Source: Streptococcus oralis (GTDB lineage: Bacteria > Bacillota > Bacilli > Lactobacillales > Streptococcaceae). From it: a DNA stretch of 64,000 bases. The stretch lies in assembly GCF_024399415.1 (NCBI RefSeq), contig NZ_CP029257.1, forward strand, positions 1,449,501 through 1,513,500, given 5' to 3'. The position numbers and the translations under genes are program-made. Positions 9,400 through 16,945 of the stretch are shown here, in pieces. The notes under the pieces are model-generated. The model searched no databases. It was not told where the DNA came from and saw only the letters and a list, made by a program, of their open reading frames with translations. The first letter of the stretch is position 1. Every line of letters starts with the position of its first letter.

Positions 9400-9820
9400 T
9401 CATTATAACATAAAATTATATTATCTGACAATTCTAATCTATTATTTGATAAACTAGAATCAAAAGCATACAAGCTGCCATGACTATAGCATAAATCTAT
9501 TAATCACCTCTCTAGTTCGAATTCAATTGCTCACGTAGTTTATGCATATAGGTTACGACTACATATTTGTACTTTAGAGTTGCTGGCCTCCTTATCCGCT
9601 ATATGCGCTTTACTATCACGTGCCTATTCGTATAGCCAAGATTTCTCTATATCTTTCTCTGCCGATTCTTATTTCCAACGACAGACTTAAACAGTCTATC
9701 CTAATGCCGTTCGATCAGCTACTCACAATAGTCAGGCTTGGGAATCACTTTTGGGTTTACTAGTATATGGTACCCACAGAGGACCTACACCTCAGATGAA
9801 CGGAATGCCCGTCGTACCTA
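9400..9820. other. Gene-less stretch, possible remnant of a mobile element or gene
   Basis: About 420 bp between the methyltransferase start and the rplA terminator hold no open frame of note. The composition is more balanced in bases than neighbouring spacers, and several minus-strand frames look like decayed coding sequence: for example YMHKLREQLNSN followed by a stop near 9513-9550, with other short peptide-like runs broken by stops and frame shifts. I cannot assign it to a family. It could be an eroded transposase, an eroded gene or an unknown RNA. Confidence 0.35.
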
Positions 9821-9821
9821 A

Positions 9822-9851
9822 AAAACGAGCACTTTCGTACTCGTTTTTAAA
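9822..9851 (-). terminator. Terminator of the rplK-rplA operon
   Basis: On the minus strand AAAACGAG pairs with CTCGTTTT around TACGAAAGTG and is followed by T residues. It is placed about 10-40 bp after the rplA stop. Confidence 0.9.
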
Positions 9852-9861
9852 AATCTGTTAA

Positions 9862-10551
9862 TTAAAGTGAGTTTACGTCAACCTTGATACCAACACCTTG
9901 AGTAGTTGTGATTGTCAAGTTTGTTACGTAAGTTCCTTTAGCTGTAGCTGGTTTTGCTTTTTGGATTGTTTCGTTGAAAGCTTTAAAGTTTTCAACCAAT
10001 TTTTCAGCTTCAAATGATACTTTACCGATGATTGCTTGAACGTTACCTGCACGGTCAGCACGGTAAGTGATTTTACCACCTTTAGACTCTTCAACTGCTT
10101 TAGCAACATCCATTGTTACAGTACCAGTTTTAGGGTTTGGCATCAAGTTACGTGGTCCAAGGACACGTCCAAGACGTCCAACAAGAGCCATCATGTCAGG
10201 TGTAGCGATAACTACGTCGAAGTCCAACCAACCGTCGTTGATTTTCGCAACAAGGTCATCTTCACCAACAAAGTCTGCACCAGCAGCTTTTGCTTCTTCA
10301 GCTTTTGCACCACGTGCGAAAACAAGAACGCGTGAAGTTTTACCAGTACCGTTTGGCAATACCATTGCTCCACGGATTTGTTGGTCAGCTTTTTTAACGT
10401 CAATGTTCAAGTTGTAAGCAACTTCTACAGTTGCGTCAAATTTTGCAAAGTTAGTTTCTTTTGCAAGTGCTACAGCTTCTTCTACACTGTATGCTTTTGT
10501 GCTGTCGATTTTCTCAAGAGCAGCACGAAGTTGTTTGCTTTTTTTAGCCAT
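9862..10551 (-). CDS. rplA: 50S ribosomal protein L1
   Basis: A 229-residue large-subunit protein that binds 23S rRNA at the mobile L1 stalk near the E site and, in many bacteria, represses its own operon by binding mRNA. Family blocks are visible: the [16 protein letters not shown] start, [24 protein letters not shown], the [21 protein letters not shown] signature, and the C-terminal [21 protein letters not shown]. Codon use is strongly biased as for highly expressed genes. It follows rplK after a 207-bp spacer carrying RNA structure, including a fold that recurs ahead of rplK. Confidence 0.98.
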
Positions 10552-10569
10552 TTTCTATTCTCCTTGTAA

Positions 10570-10596
10570 GTGGTTCAATCGATTTTCATCTCCCAC
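10570..10596 (-). promoter_or_regulatory. Structured RNA element ahead of rplA, candidate ribosomal-protein autoregulation site
   Basis: Read as RNA on the minus strand, GTGG, GA, a GAT/ATC stem with a GAAA loop, seven unpaired bases and CCAC follow in order, giving an outer 4-bp stem with an asymmetric internal loop. The ribosome-binding site AAGGAG starts five bases later. The same architecture precedes rplK (11201-11238). That it binds L1 or L11 is inference. Confidence 0.5.
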
Positions 10597-10631
10597 GTCA
10601 CTTCTCGAAATGATGAAGTCTTGCGGGTATT

Positions 10632-10731
10632 CAGTCTATTGATTTTCTTTTCCTACTTCCTTAAGTTCCTTTGCTGTACCCAAGTACAAGCATCAGTCAC
10701 TTGCCTAGTATGAAAAGTAACTAATAGACTG
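10632..10731 (-). other. Long-range inverted repeat in the rplK-rplA spacer
   Basis: AATAGACTG (10723-10731) and CAGTCTATT (10632-10640) are exact reverse complements separated by 82 bases, within the spacer between rplK and rplA. Inside lies a smaller hairpin, TGTAC pairing with GTACA around TTGG. The spacer therefore probably folds into a defined RNA domain; its role is unknown. Confidence 0.5.
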
Positions 10732-10758
10732 CTGTGAGATTTTCTACTGTGTTATTGA

Positions 10759-11184
10759 TTAGTCAACAACAGTGAATCCCATAGAACGAGCAGTACCTTC
10801 GATCATACGCATTGCAGACTCAATGTTTGCTGCGTTCAAATCTGGCATCTTAGTTTCTGCAATTTCTTGTACTTGTGCACGAGTAACTGTAGCAACTTTA
10901 GTTTTGTTAGGTGTACCTGATCCTTTTTCAACACCTGCAGCTTTTTTCAAAAGAACAGCAGCTGGTGGTGTTTTTGTAACGAAAGTAAATGATTTGTCTT
11001 CGTATACTGAGATAACAACTGGAATGATCATACCAGCTTGGTCAGCTGTACGAGCGTTGAACTCTTTTGTGAATCCCATGATGTTGATACCAGCTTGACC
11101 AAGAGCAGGTCCAACCGGTGGAGCTGGTGTAGCTTTACCAGCAGGGATTTGCAATTTTACAAGTTTTTCGACTTTTTTAGCCAT
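10759..11184 (-). CDS. rplK: 50S ribosomal protein L11
   Basis: A 141-residue protein of the ribosomal GTPase-associated centre that binds 23S rRNA helices 43-44 with L10. The start [32 protein letters not shown] is the proline-rich N-terminal domain recognised by thiopeptides. The C-terminal RNA-binding domain contains [20 protein letters not shown] and ends with the family motif [15 protein letters not shown]. It is first in the rplK-rplA operon, with AAGGAGG eight bases before the ATG and a structured RNA element immediately upstream of that site. Confidence 0.98.
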   Translation of the reverse strand: MAKKVEKLVKLQIPAGKATPAPPVGPALGQAGINIMGFTKEFNARTADQAGMIIPVVISVYEDKSFTFVTKTPPAAVLLKKAAGVEKGSGTPNKTKVATVTRAQVQEIAETKMPDLNAANIESAMRMIEGTARSMGFTVVD

Positions 11185-11200
11185 TTTTAAATCCTCCTTT

Positions 11201-11238
11201 GTGGTTTTGGCGGTAATTAGAGATTTTTACCTCCCACA
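11201..11238 (-). promoter_or_regulatory. Structured RNA leader element ahead of rplK
   Basis: On the minus strand TTGTGG pairs with CCACAA as outer stem, and GGTAA pairs with TTACC inside. The two helices are joined by GA on the 5' side and seven bases (GCCAAAA) on the 3' side. The AAGGAGG ribosome site overlaps the end of the outer stem. It matches the element ahead of rplA in layout (GTGG, GA, inner stem-loop, seven bases, CCAC). Confidence 0.5.
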
Positions 11239-11306
11239 AGTATGCTTTACACATACCTTTCCATTATACACTATTTATCTAAAAATGCAAGAAAAAAATT
11301 TCATTT

Positions 11307-12023
11307 TTAATCGACGTAATCGCCGCCTTCAAAGCCATAGTACTCTTCCAAACTGAGGCCACTTGCAGCAATTTCTTTGGCTTCTTTTCCAACGTAGCGG
11401 AGATGCCATTCTTCTGCCATGTAGCCAGTCTCTTTTTCCTTACCTTTGAGATAGCGAACGACAAAGCCATAGTCAGCCGCATGGTCCAAGAGCCACTGGG
11501 CTGCCTTTTCTTCAGTGACTAAATCACCATCTGTCCCAATAAGGTCAAAAGCAAGACCCGTCTGGTGTTCACTGTAACCTGGGCGTGCTGAGTAGCGATC
11601 TGCTGCTTCCTTACCGTCTTGATTCACATAGTCTTGATAAAGTTTGGTTTGAGTTTCATAACTTCTAAAACCACTGTAGTGATCGCTGATTGGGTAGCCA
11701 GCTGCTTGCATTGCTGCAATGAGTTTGACCAACTCTGCTTTAGCTGTTGGATTTTCTCCTGGATTATAGTCTTTTGACAAAGGATAGTGCTTATTAGCTA
11801 TGACGATTTCATCGTATTTCCCTTGAATACTATAGTAGTCTCCCTTGTTCACAACCTCTGCCTTCTTCTGACTAGAAGCTTGGGATTTGCTCCCTACAGT
11901 TCCTTCAGGTTGACTAGTTTGTTCTGTTTTTTGAGTGTTTTCTTCATTTTTAGGTTTTTCTTGAGAACATGCTGCTAGGGTTACTGCCAGCAAACCAGAT
12001 AAAACAATGTATCTTTTTTTCAT
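11307..12023 (-). CDS. ldcB: Lipoprotein LD-carboxypeptidase LdcB/DacB (peptidase M15B)
   Basis: A 238-residue exported zinc peptidase. The N-terminus is a lipoprotein signal (TLAACS, lipid-modified Cys19), followed by a Ser/Gln/Lys-rich linker to about residue 60. The VanY/LAS catalytic domain follows: SEHQTGLAFDLIG supplies the zinc-binding His and Asp, and EEWHLRYVG supplies the catalytic Glu and second zinc His. Pneumococcal homologues cut the terminal D-Ala from tetrapeptide stems during peptidoglycan maturation, and loss alters cell shape. The gene lies 14 bp after the HIT-family gene and probably shares its transcript. It ends 122 bp upstream of rplK. Confidence 0.93.
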   Translation of the reverse strand: MKKRYIVLSGLLAVTLAACSQEKPKNEENTQKTEQTSQPEGTVGSKSQASSQKKAEVVNKGDYYSIQGKYDEIVIANKHYPLSKDYNPGENPTAKAELVKLIAAMQAAGYPISDHYSGFRSYETQTKLYQDYVNQDGKEAADRYSARPGYSEHQTGLAFDLIGTDGDLVTEEKAAQWLLDHAADYGFVVRYLKGKEKETGYMAEEWHLRYVGKEAKEIAASGLSLEEYYGFEGGDYVD

Positions 12024-12037
12024 TTTTTCTTCCTCTC

Positions 12038-12499
12038 TTAGACCAAGTGCTTCTCTAATTCATCGGATAAGGCTTTAATCATTTGTTCCAACTCTGGCGA
12101 TTGTACTTGGCAATCTTCTGCCGCCATTTCTTCCCAGGGCACCCACCAGACTGGACCACGGCCATTCAATCCATGACCCCTCATATCACCTGATCGTCTT
12201 GGAAATAGGTGCCAGTGAGCGTGGGCATCTCCATTTCCTAGAAGTTCAATGTTCATCTTTTCAGCTTTAAACGTTTTGGCAACAGCTTCTTGGACCAAAC
12301 TCATTTCCTCTAGAAAACGAAGTTTTACAGAAGTCTCCATATGGTGGAGTTCTGTGACATGCTCTTTTGCTAGAAATAAGGTATAGCCCTTAAAGTATTG
12401 GTGGTCTCCAATAACTACATATCCTGTTTCTAGTTCTTTTACAAAGTAGGGATTTTCCCCTTCCTTGATCCATTCAATTCTTTGACAAATCAAGCACAT
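12038..12499 (-). CDS. HIT-family nucleotide-binding protein
   Basis: A 153-residue histidine-triad protein. The catalytic motif is visible as GDAHAHWHLFPRR (HxHxHxxxRR, near residues 93-105); this family hydrolyses or transfers nucleoside phosphates. The N-terminal CLICQRIEWIKEGENPYFVKE segment has two cysteines that may bind a metal. The natural substrate of the streptococcal protein is unknown. It starts one base after the stop of the M42 peptidase gene and is followed by ldcB, so the three form one likely operon. Confidence 0.88.
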   Translation of the reverse strand: MCLICQRIEWIKEGENPYFVKELETGYVVIGDHQYFKGYTLFLAKEHVTELHHMETSVKLRFLEEMSLVQEAVAKTFKAEKMNIELLGNGDAHAHWHLFPRRSGDMRGHGLNGRGPVWWVPWEEMAAEDCQVQSPELEQMIKALSDELEKHLV

Positions 12500-12500
12500 A

Positions 12501-13538
12501 TTAGTCTACCAATGCACTCTTGAGATAGGCATCAACCATACGCTCAGTCGCTACGACCGAATCAATGTGTGTTCGTTCGTAAGAGTGACTGGATTCAATA
12601 CCAGCTCCAAGGAGGGCGTGTTTGACCTCTGCTCCTGCTGACATAGCTGCTGAAGCGTCCGATCCATAAAATGGATAGATATCCAGCTTAAATGGAATAT
12701 CTTGCTCTTTCGCCAAAGCTACTAAGTGTTGACGGAAGTCATAGTGATAAGGTCCTGAAGCATCCTTTACACAGATAGATACTGTGTACTCATCCGTCTG
12801 TTGGTCATCGCCCATAGCTCCCATATCCACAGCCAGATATTCTACTACCTGACTTGGAATATTGGAGTTAGCACCATGGCCCACCTCTTCAAAGACTGAA
12901 AAAGCAAAGTGTGTCGTCATCGGCAAGTCAATTCCTTCTTCTTTATAAACTCGAAGGAGATTGAGCAAAATTGCTGCGCTGACCTTGTCATCCAAGTGGC
13001 GAGACTTGATAAAACCAGTTTCCGTCACAACAGTTCGCGGATCGAAACTAATAAAGTCACCAACCTCAATACCCAAGGCACGTGTTTCTTTTTCATTGGT
13101 CACTTTTTCGTCCAAACGCACTTCCATATTGTCCTGAGTACGTTCAGCAGTTCCTGCATCTTTGTAGACATGGCAAGATGTCTGGTGGATAAGGATCGTT
13201 CCAGATACCGTTTTACCTGTACTAGCCACATGAACGGTACAGTTTTCTCCCTCAATCATGTTCCAAGGAAAACCACCGATCCGGTCCAATTTGAGACGTC
13301 CATCAGGTTTAACAGCACGTACAATGGCTCCGAGTGTGTCCACATGGGCAGTTACATAGCGATGTTGTTCGTCGTTTTGACCTTTGATTGTTACATTGAC
13401 ACCACCCTTAGCAGTTCGAACAGGCTGGTAACCAAGCTCTTCTAAAGTATGGACTAGATAATCTGAGATCTCACGAGTAAAGCCTGTTGGAGATGCAATA
13501 GCAGTTAGTTCTTTGATATAGTTTATAGTCTGATTCAT
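12501..13538 (-). CDS. M42-family aminopeptidase (PepA/FrvX-like)
   Basis: A 345-residue binuclear metallo-aminopeptidase of the tetrahedral (TET) type, cytoplasmic, that trims N-terminal residues from peptides. Metal ligands and catalytic residues are visible in TAHVDTLGAIV (His and Asp), SRHLDDKVSAAILLN (bridging Asp), SVFEEVGHGANS (catalytic and ligand Glu), VDMGAMG and RTHIDSVVA (His). Lactococcal glutamyl aminopeptidase PepA has this length, so a preference for acidic N-termini is possible but unproven. It heads the M42-HIT-ldcB operon, starting about 140 bp from the divergent lipoprotein gene. Confidence 0.9.
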   Translation of the reverse strand: MNQTINYIKELTAIASPTGFTREISDYLVHTLEELGYQPVRTAKGGVNVTIKGQNDEQHRYVTAHVDTLGAIVRAVKPDGRLKLDRIGGFPWNMIEGENCTVHVASTGKTVSGTILIHQTSCHVYKDAGTAERTQDNMEVRLDEKVTNEKETRALGIEVGDFISFDPRTVVTETGFIKSRHLDDKVSAAILLNLLRVYKEEGIDLPMTTHFAFSVFEEVGHGANSNIPSQVVEYLAVDMGAMGDDQQTDEYTVSICVKDASGPYHYDFRQHLVALAKEQDIPFKLDIYPFYGSDASAAMSAGAEVKHALLGAGIESSHSYERTHIDSVVATERMVDAYLKSALVD

Positions 13539-13613
13539 TTCTTCACCTCTTTCCTACCATTATAACATTTTTCTAGTCAGACTCCTTCTCAAAAGGAGAA
13601 AAACTGTGTTTAG

Positions 13614-13642
13614 TTGCTTTCACTATAGATCCATGTTATAAT
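13614..13642 (+). promoter_or_regulatory. Promoter of first DUF1307-type lipoprotein
   Basis: TTGCTT (13614-13619), a 17-base spacer and an extended -10, TGT-TATAAT (13634-13642). The 30 or so bases that follow, up to the start codon, are nearly the same as those ahead of the second lipoprotein gene. Confidence 0.75.
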
Positions 13643-13677
13643 ACAAATACTTTGATTATGAAAGGAAAGTAACAAAT

Positions 13678-14229
13678 ATGAAATCATACTTTAAAGTATC
13701 ACTAGCCCTTGTGGCTTCACTTGTTCTCCTGCTCGGATGTTCCAAACAAGCGTCAACACCTACCAACAGCAGTTCTAAAGAAGACACAACAACTCAGTCA
13801 AGTGAGAGCAAACAAAGCAGCAAACAATCATCTGAAAAGAAAGAAACAACTAAGACACATACTTTTGTCAACAAAAGCAATTCTGGAATCACTTCTACCT
13901 TGGTTTATACTGTAGACGGCGACAATGTTATCAAGCAATCAGCTCATAACATTGCTGATCCTGAAATCCTTGGTGCAACTCCAGAAGATGTCAAGAGTTT
14001 TATCGAAGAAAAGTACAAAGGTTATAATGGACTCAAAGGTGTTAAACAAACGATTGAAATCAAAGATGGAAAAGTTGTTCAAGATCTAGAAGTTGACTTC
14101 TCAGTTGCAAGCATTAGCGAACTTAGAAAAGCACTTCCTGAAGAATATTCTGGTATCGGTAATCGTGTCAGTTTCTCAAATTCTAAAAAAGCACTGGAAA
14201 AAATGGGATTCACAGAGAAGACGAACTAA
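13678..14229 (+). CDS. Lipoprotein, DUF1307/YehR-like (tandem copy 1)
   Basis: A 183-residue exported lipoprotein. The signal peptide ends in LVLLLGCSKQ, with lipid-modified Cys21. A low-complexity Ser/Thr/Lys/Gln linker runs to about residue 60. The mature domain contains LVYTVDGDNVIKQSAHN and ends with a YSGIGNRVSFSNSKKALEKMGF block, the pattern of DUF1307 (YehR-like) lipoproteins, whose role is unknown. The next gene is a clear paralogue with the same leader, linker and domain, so this is a local duplication. It has its own promoter and is followed by a terminator-like hairpin. Confidence 0.85.
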   Translation: MKSYFKVSLALVASLVLLLGCSKQASTPTNSSSKEDTTTQSSESKQSSKQSSEKKETTKTHTFVNKSNSGITSTLVYTVDGDNVIKQSAHNIADPEILGATPEDVKSFIEEKYKGYNGLKGVKQTIEIKDGKVVQDLEVDFSVASISELRKALPEEYSGIGNRVSFSNSKKALEKMGFTEKTN

Positions 14230-14261
14230 TCTCCCAAAATTTCATATAGACTAGTGTAGGT

Positions 14262-14306
14262 CCACCCCAAAAGTTAGACACAACTCTGACTCTTGGGGTA
14301 TTTTGT
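14262..14306 (+). terminator. Terminator-like hairpin, with possible insertion-sequence end
   Basis: ACCCCAA (14264-14270) pairs with TTGGGGT (14293-14299) and is followed by ATTTTGTT, placing a terminator after lipoprotein copy 1. The left arm with its flank, CCACCCCAAAAGTTAGACA, also resembles the terminal inverted repeat of IS150-group (IS3 family) elements, so it may be a leftover IS end. The rest of the 250-bp spacer holds nothing I recognise. Confidence 0.5.
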
Positions 14307-14487
14307 TACATCCCTAACCGATGAGTTCAATAGATTCCTCCAAATCCCATAAAAAGTGCATTTAAAACTTCACACCCTTATAAAGCCATATGATAAAAGA
14401 TTTTTGAAACAAATAGAGACAAAACTTTAATCGTCAGACTAGTTTCTGTTCATTGTCATGTCAAGTCAGATGAGAGGGGAGGTCTAG

Positions 14488-14516
14488 TTGATTTTGTAGT
14501 AGAATCATGTTATAAT
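14488..14516 (+). promoter_or_regulatory. Promoter of second DUF1307-type lipoprotein
   Basis: TTGATT (14488-14493), a 17-base spacer and TGT-TATAAT (14508-14516). The sequence ATGTTATAATACAAA, then TACTTTGATTATGAAAGGAA, repeats that ahead of copy 1, showing that the duplication included the promoter. Confidence 0.75.
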
Positions 14517-14547
14517 ACAAAATACTTTGATTATGAAAGGAAATTCT

Positions 14548-15099
14548 ATGAAAACTTATGTTAAAACTTCACTAGCCCTAGTGACTTCACTTGTCCTCCT
14601 GCTTGGATGTTCCAAACAAGCTTCTACACCTGCTAGCAGCAGTACCAAAGAAGACACAACAACTCAGTCAAGCGAGACCAAACAAAGCAGTCAACAATCA
14701 TCTGAAAAGAAAGATGAGACAAAAAACTACATTTTTGTTCACAATAGCAATCCCGGAAGAACTTCTACCTTGACATACACTGTTAAGGGGGATGATGTTG
14801 TAAAACAAACTGCTCATAATGTATTTGACCCTGAGAAACTTAATAATACCGCGGAAGGTATTAAGCAAATTGTTGACGATACTAATAAAGGTTATGAAGG
14901 GGTCAAAGGGGTTACACAAAAAGTTGAAATTCAAGACGAAAAAGTTATCCAAAACATCGAGGTTGACATGACTGTCGCGAGTCTTGACGAATTGAAAAAA
15001 GCAATGCCGAATGAATATTATGGTATTGGAAACCGTGTAAGCTTTGCTGCTTCGAAAAAAAAGCTTAAAGAGGCTGGTTATACCGAACAAACCAACTAA
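14548..15099 (+). CDS. Lipoprotein, DUF1307/YehR-like (tandem copy 2)
   Basis: A 183-residue paralogue of the preceding gene and of exactly the same length. The signal peptide again ends LVLLLGCSKQ (Cys21) and the linker has the same DTTTQSSE pattern. The mature domain has diverged (LTYTVKGDDVVKQTAHN, YYGIGNRVSFAASKKKLKEAGY). I chose the ATG at 14548, which has GAAAGGAA seven to twelve bases upstream and matches the start of copy 1. An in-frame ATG at 14527 would add seven residues across the ribosome site. Leaders are better conserved than the mature domains, as expected for diverging duplicates. Function unknown; both are surface-exposed lipoproteins. Confidence 0.85.
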   Translation: MKTYVKTSLALVTSLVLLLGCSKQASTPASSSTKEDTTTQSSETKQSSQQSSEKKDETKNYIFVHNSNPGRTSTLTYTVKGDDVVKQTAHNVFDPEKLNNTAEGIKQIVDDTNKGYEGVKGVTQKVEIQDEKVIQNIEVDMTVASLDELKKAMPNEYYGIGNRVSFAASKKKLKEAGYTEQTN

Positions 15100-15115
15100 T
15101 GAGTCGTGCTCATAC

Positions 15116-15150
15116 AAAAAATTCTTGGTCGATGACCAAGAATTTTTTTA
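15116..15150. terminator. Bidirectional terminator between lipoprotein copy 2 and brnQ
   Basis: A 14-bp perfect stem (AAAATTCTTGGTC with its complement) around a three-base loop lies between A-run and T-run. It serves the converging lipoprotein gene and brnQ. Confidence 0.92.
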
Positions 15151-16473
15151 TTCCATCTCAAAAACATCACTCTCTTGTTTGTTTGGTAGAACCAATGAAA
15201 GCAAGATTCCGATAATAGCTGGCACTAGCCATGGAAGAGAGGCGGACGCAAACGGAAGGGCATTAATCAGATTTTCAAGAAACTCAATCTTAAAGGAACT
15301 TCCAAGAACGCTTGCAAGAGCAATAGCTGTAACAAGGCTAATGGTTAACTGCATGCCCGGTTTTGATAAGGGTACAAACTTATTAACAATCACGATCATC
15401 ACAATGGAGATGGTGATTGGGTACAAGATTACAAGTACTGGCACTGAGTACTTAATGATTGCATCAAGGCCAAGATTAGCAATAGCAAACCCAATCAAGG
15501 TAAAGGCAGTTGCATAGACCTTGTAACTGATTTGTGGGAAACGTCCGTTAAAGAACTCTGCTGTCGACACAATCAAGCCAACTGTCGTTGTGAAACAGGT
15601 TACAGTTACCATAACAGCAAGAAAGAGCTGAGCTGTTGAACCAAAGATTTCCTGAGTTGCTTGTGACAAGATATAAACGCCTGGTGTTCCACCCTTCATC
15701 ACTTCTGCTGGTACTGGGAAGTGATTTCCAAGGAATCCTAAACCAATGTAAAGAGCGCTAAAGGCAAGAGCTACAACGATACCAACCACCCAAATAGTTG
15801 AAATGTATTCTTTCTTACTGGAAAATCCAAGTTGTTTCAAGGTTTGAACAGCAATTACACTGAAGGCCACTGAGGCAAGGGCATCCAAAGTGTTATAACC
15901 TTCTAGGAAACCTGTCCCAAAAGCAGAAGCTTGATAAGCAGCTGACGCAGTTTGAGTACTTGTTCCACCGTATTTGAAGGCACCTAGTACAACCAAGATA
16001 ACGATCAACAAAGCAAAGACTGGCGTTAAGATACGTCCGATTCGATCCAAAATCTTTGATGGATTAAGTGAAATCAAATAAGCCGCTGCAAAATACAGTA
16101 CGGTAAAGACAATCAATCCAAGTCCTTTATTCGCATCTGATAAAAGGGGGCTAATCCCGACTTCGTAAGCTGTTGTGGCTGTACGTGGAATGGCAAAGAA
16201 AGGGCCAATCGATAGATAGAGGACTGCAAGATAAAGAGTCGCAAACCAAGGTGAGATTTTCTTAGAAATCTCGTGAATATATCCTTTAGGGTTTAGAGTT
16301 CCAATAATAAGTGTCAAGACGGCAATACCGACACCTGAAAAGACAAAACCTGCGATGGCAGGAAGAAATTGTTCTCCAGATAAAGCACCTAGAGAAGGTG
16401 GAAAAATCAAGTTTCCCGCACCAAAAAATATTCCAAACAGGAGCAAGCCTGTTAGGGCACCTTTTTTAGCCAT
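15148..16473 (-). CDS. brnQ: Branched-chain amino acid carrier BrnQ
   Basis: A 441-residue LIVCS-family carrier that imports leucine, isoleucine and valine with Na+ or H+. It has about twelve membrane segments. The N-terminal GLLLFGIFFGAGNLIFPPSLG block is the family signature, and TVTCFTTTVGLIVSTAEFF is a second conserved helix. I chose the ATG at 16473 because AAGGAG lies six bases upstream of it. Longer readings (16488 or 16554) start at or before that ribosome site. The gene is monocistronic, with a shared terminator downstream. I saw no T-box or other leader ahead of it. Confidence 0.93.
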   Translation of the reverse strand: MAKKGALTGLLLFGIFFGAGNLIFPPSLGALSGEQFLPAIAGFVFSGVGIAVLTLIIGTLNPKGYIHEISKKISPWFATLYLAVLYLSIGPFFAIPRTATTAYEVGISPLLSDANKGLGLIVFTVLYFAAAYLISLNPSKILDRIGRILTPVFALLIVILVVLGAFKYGGTSTQTASAAYQASAFGTGFLEGYNTLDALASVAFSVIAVQTLKQLGFSSKKEYISTIWVVGIVVALAFSALYIGLGFLGNHFPVPAEVMKGGTPGVYILSQATQEIFGSTAQLFLAVMVTVTCFTTTVGLIVSTAEFFNGRFPQISYKVYATAFTLIGFAIANLGLDAIIKYSVPVLVILYPITISIVMIVIVNKFVPLSKPGMQLTISLVTAIALASVLGSSFKIEFLENLINALPFASASLPWLVPAIIGILLSLVLPNKQESDVFEME

Positions 16474-16591
16474 AAAAATCTCCTTCATATTTCTAAAATA
16501 CTGACCTAGTATACCATGATTAAGACTCTGAAAAAAGTATCCAAAATTAATCATTGAATGTTTTCAATATTTTTAAAAATAAGAATTATCT

Positions 16592-16632
16592 AAAAACAGA
16601 ATCCCTCACTCAGTTGAAACCGAGCAAGGGAA
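16592..16632 (-). terminator. Terminator of the UDG-rhodanese pair
   Basis: On the minus strand CCCTTGCTCGG pairs with CTGAGTGAGGG, with G-U pairs, around a short loop, followed by ATTCTGTTTTT. It lies 25 bp after the rhodanese stop. Confidence 0.65.
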
Positions 16633-16657
16633 GATTAGGATCTATCGCCATATAGGG

Positions 16658-16945
16658 TTAAAGATTTTCAAAGGCCGTCATTCCACCTTGAACATTAATG
16701 GTCTTGTATCCATGTTCCTCTAAGAATTGGCAAGCACGAGCTGAACGAATGCCCGACTTACAGATGACATAATGCAACTGGTCCTTGTCCAACTGATCAT
16801 AAGTATCCGCTAGTTGACTGAGAGGGAAATTCTGAGCACCTTCTAAATGAAGCGGCTCGAACTCTTCTACTTCTCTCACATCTAAGACTGAAAGGGACTC
16901 TTTCTGATAGAGCTGGTAAAATGCGCCGAAGGCTATTTCTTTCAT
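16658..16945 (-). CDS. Single-domain rhodanese-like protein
   Basis: A 95-residue rhodanese domain, complete and without fusion partners. The start of the fold is visible in LSVLDVREVEEFEPLHLEGAQ, and the active-site loop is ICKSGIRSARA with the persulfide-forming Cys62. Such small proteins carry sulfane sulfur, but the acceptor is unknown. Its ATG overlaps the stop of the uracil-DNA-glycosylase-like gene by four bases (ATGA), so translation is coupled. Confidence 0.9.
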   Translation of the reverse strand: MKEIAFGAFYQLYQKESLSVLDVREVEEFEPLHLEGAQNFPLSQLADTYDQLDKDQLHYVICKSGIRSARACQFLEEHGYKTINVQGGMTAFENL

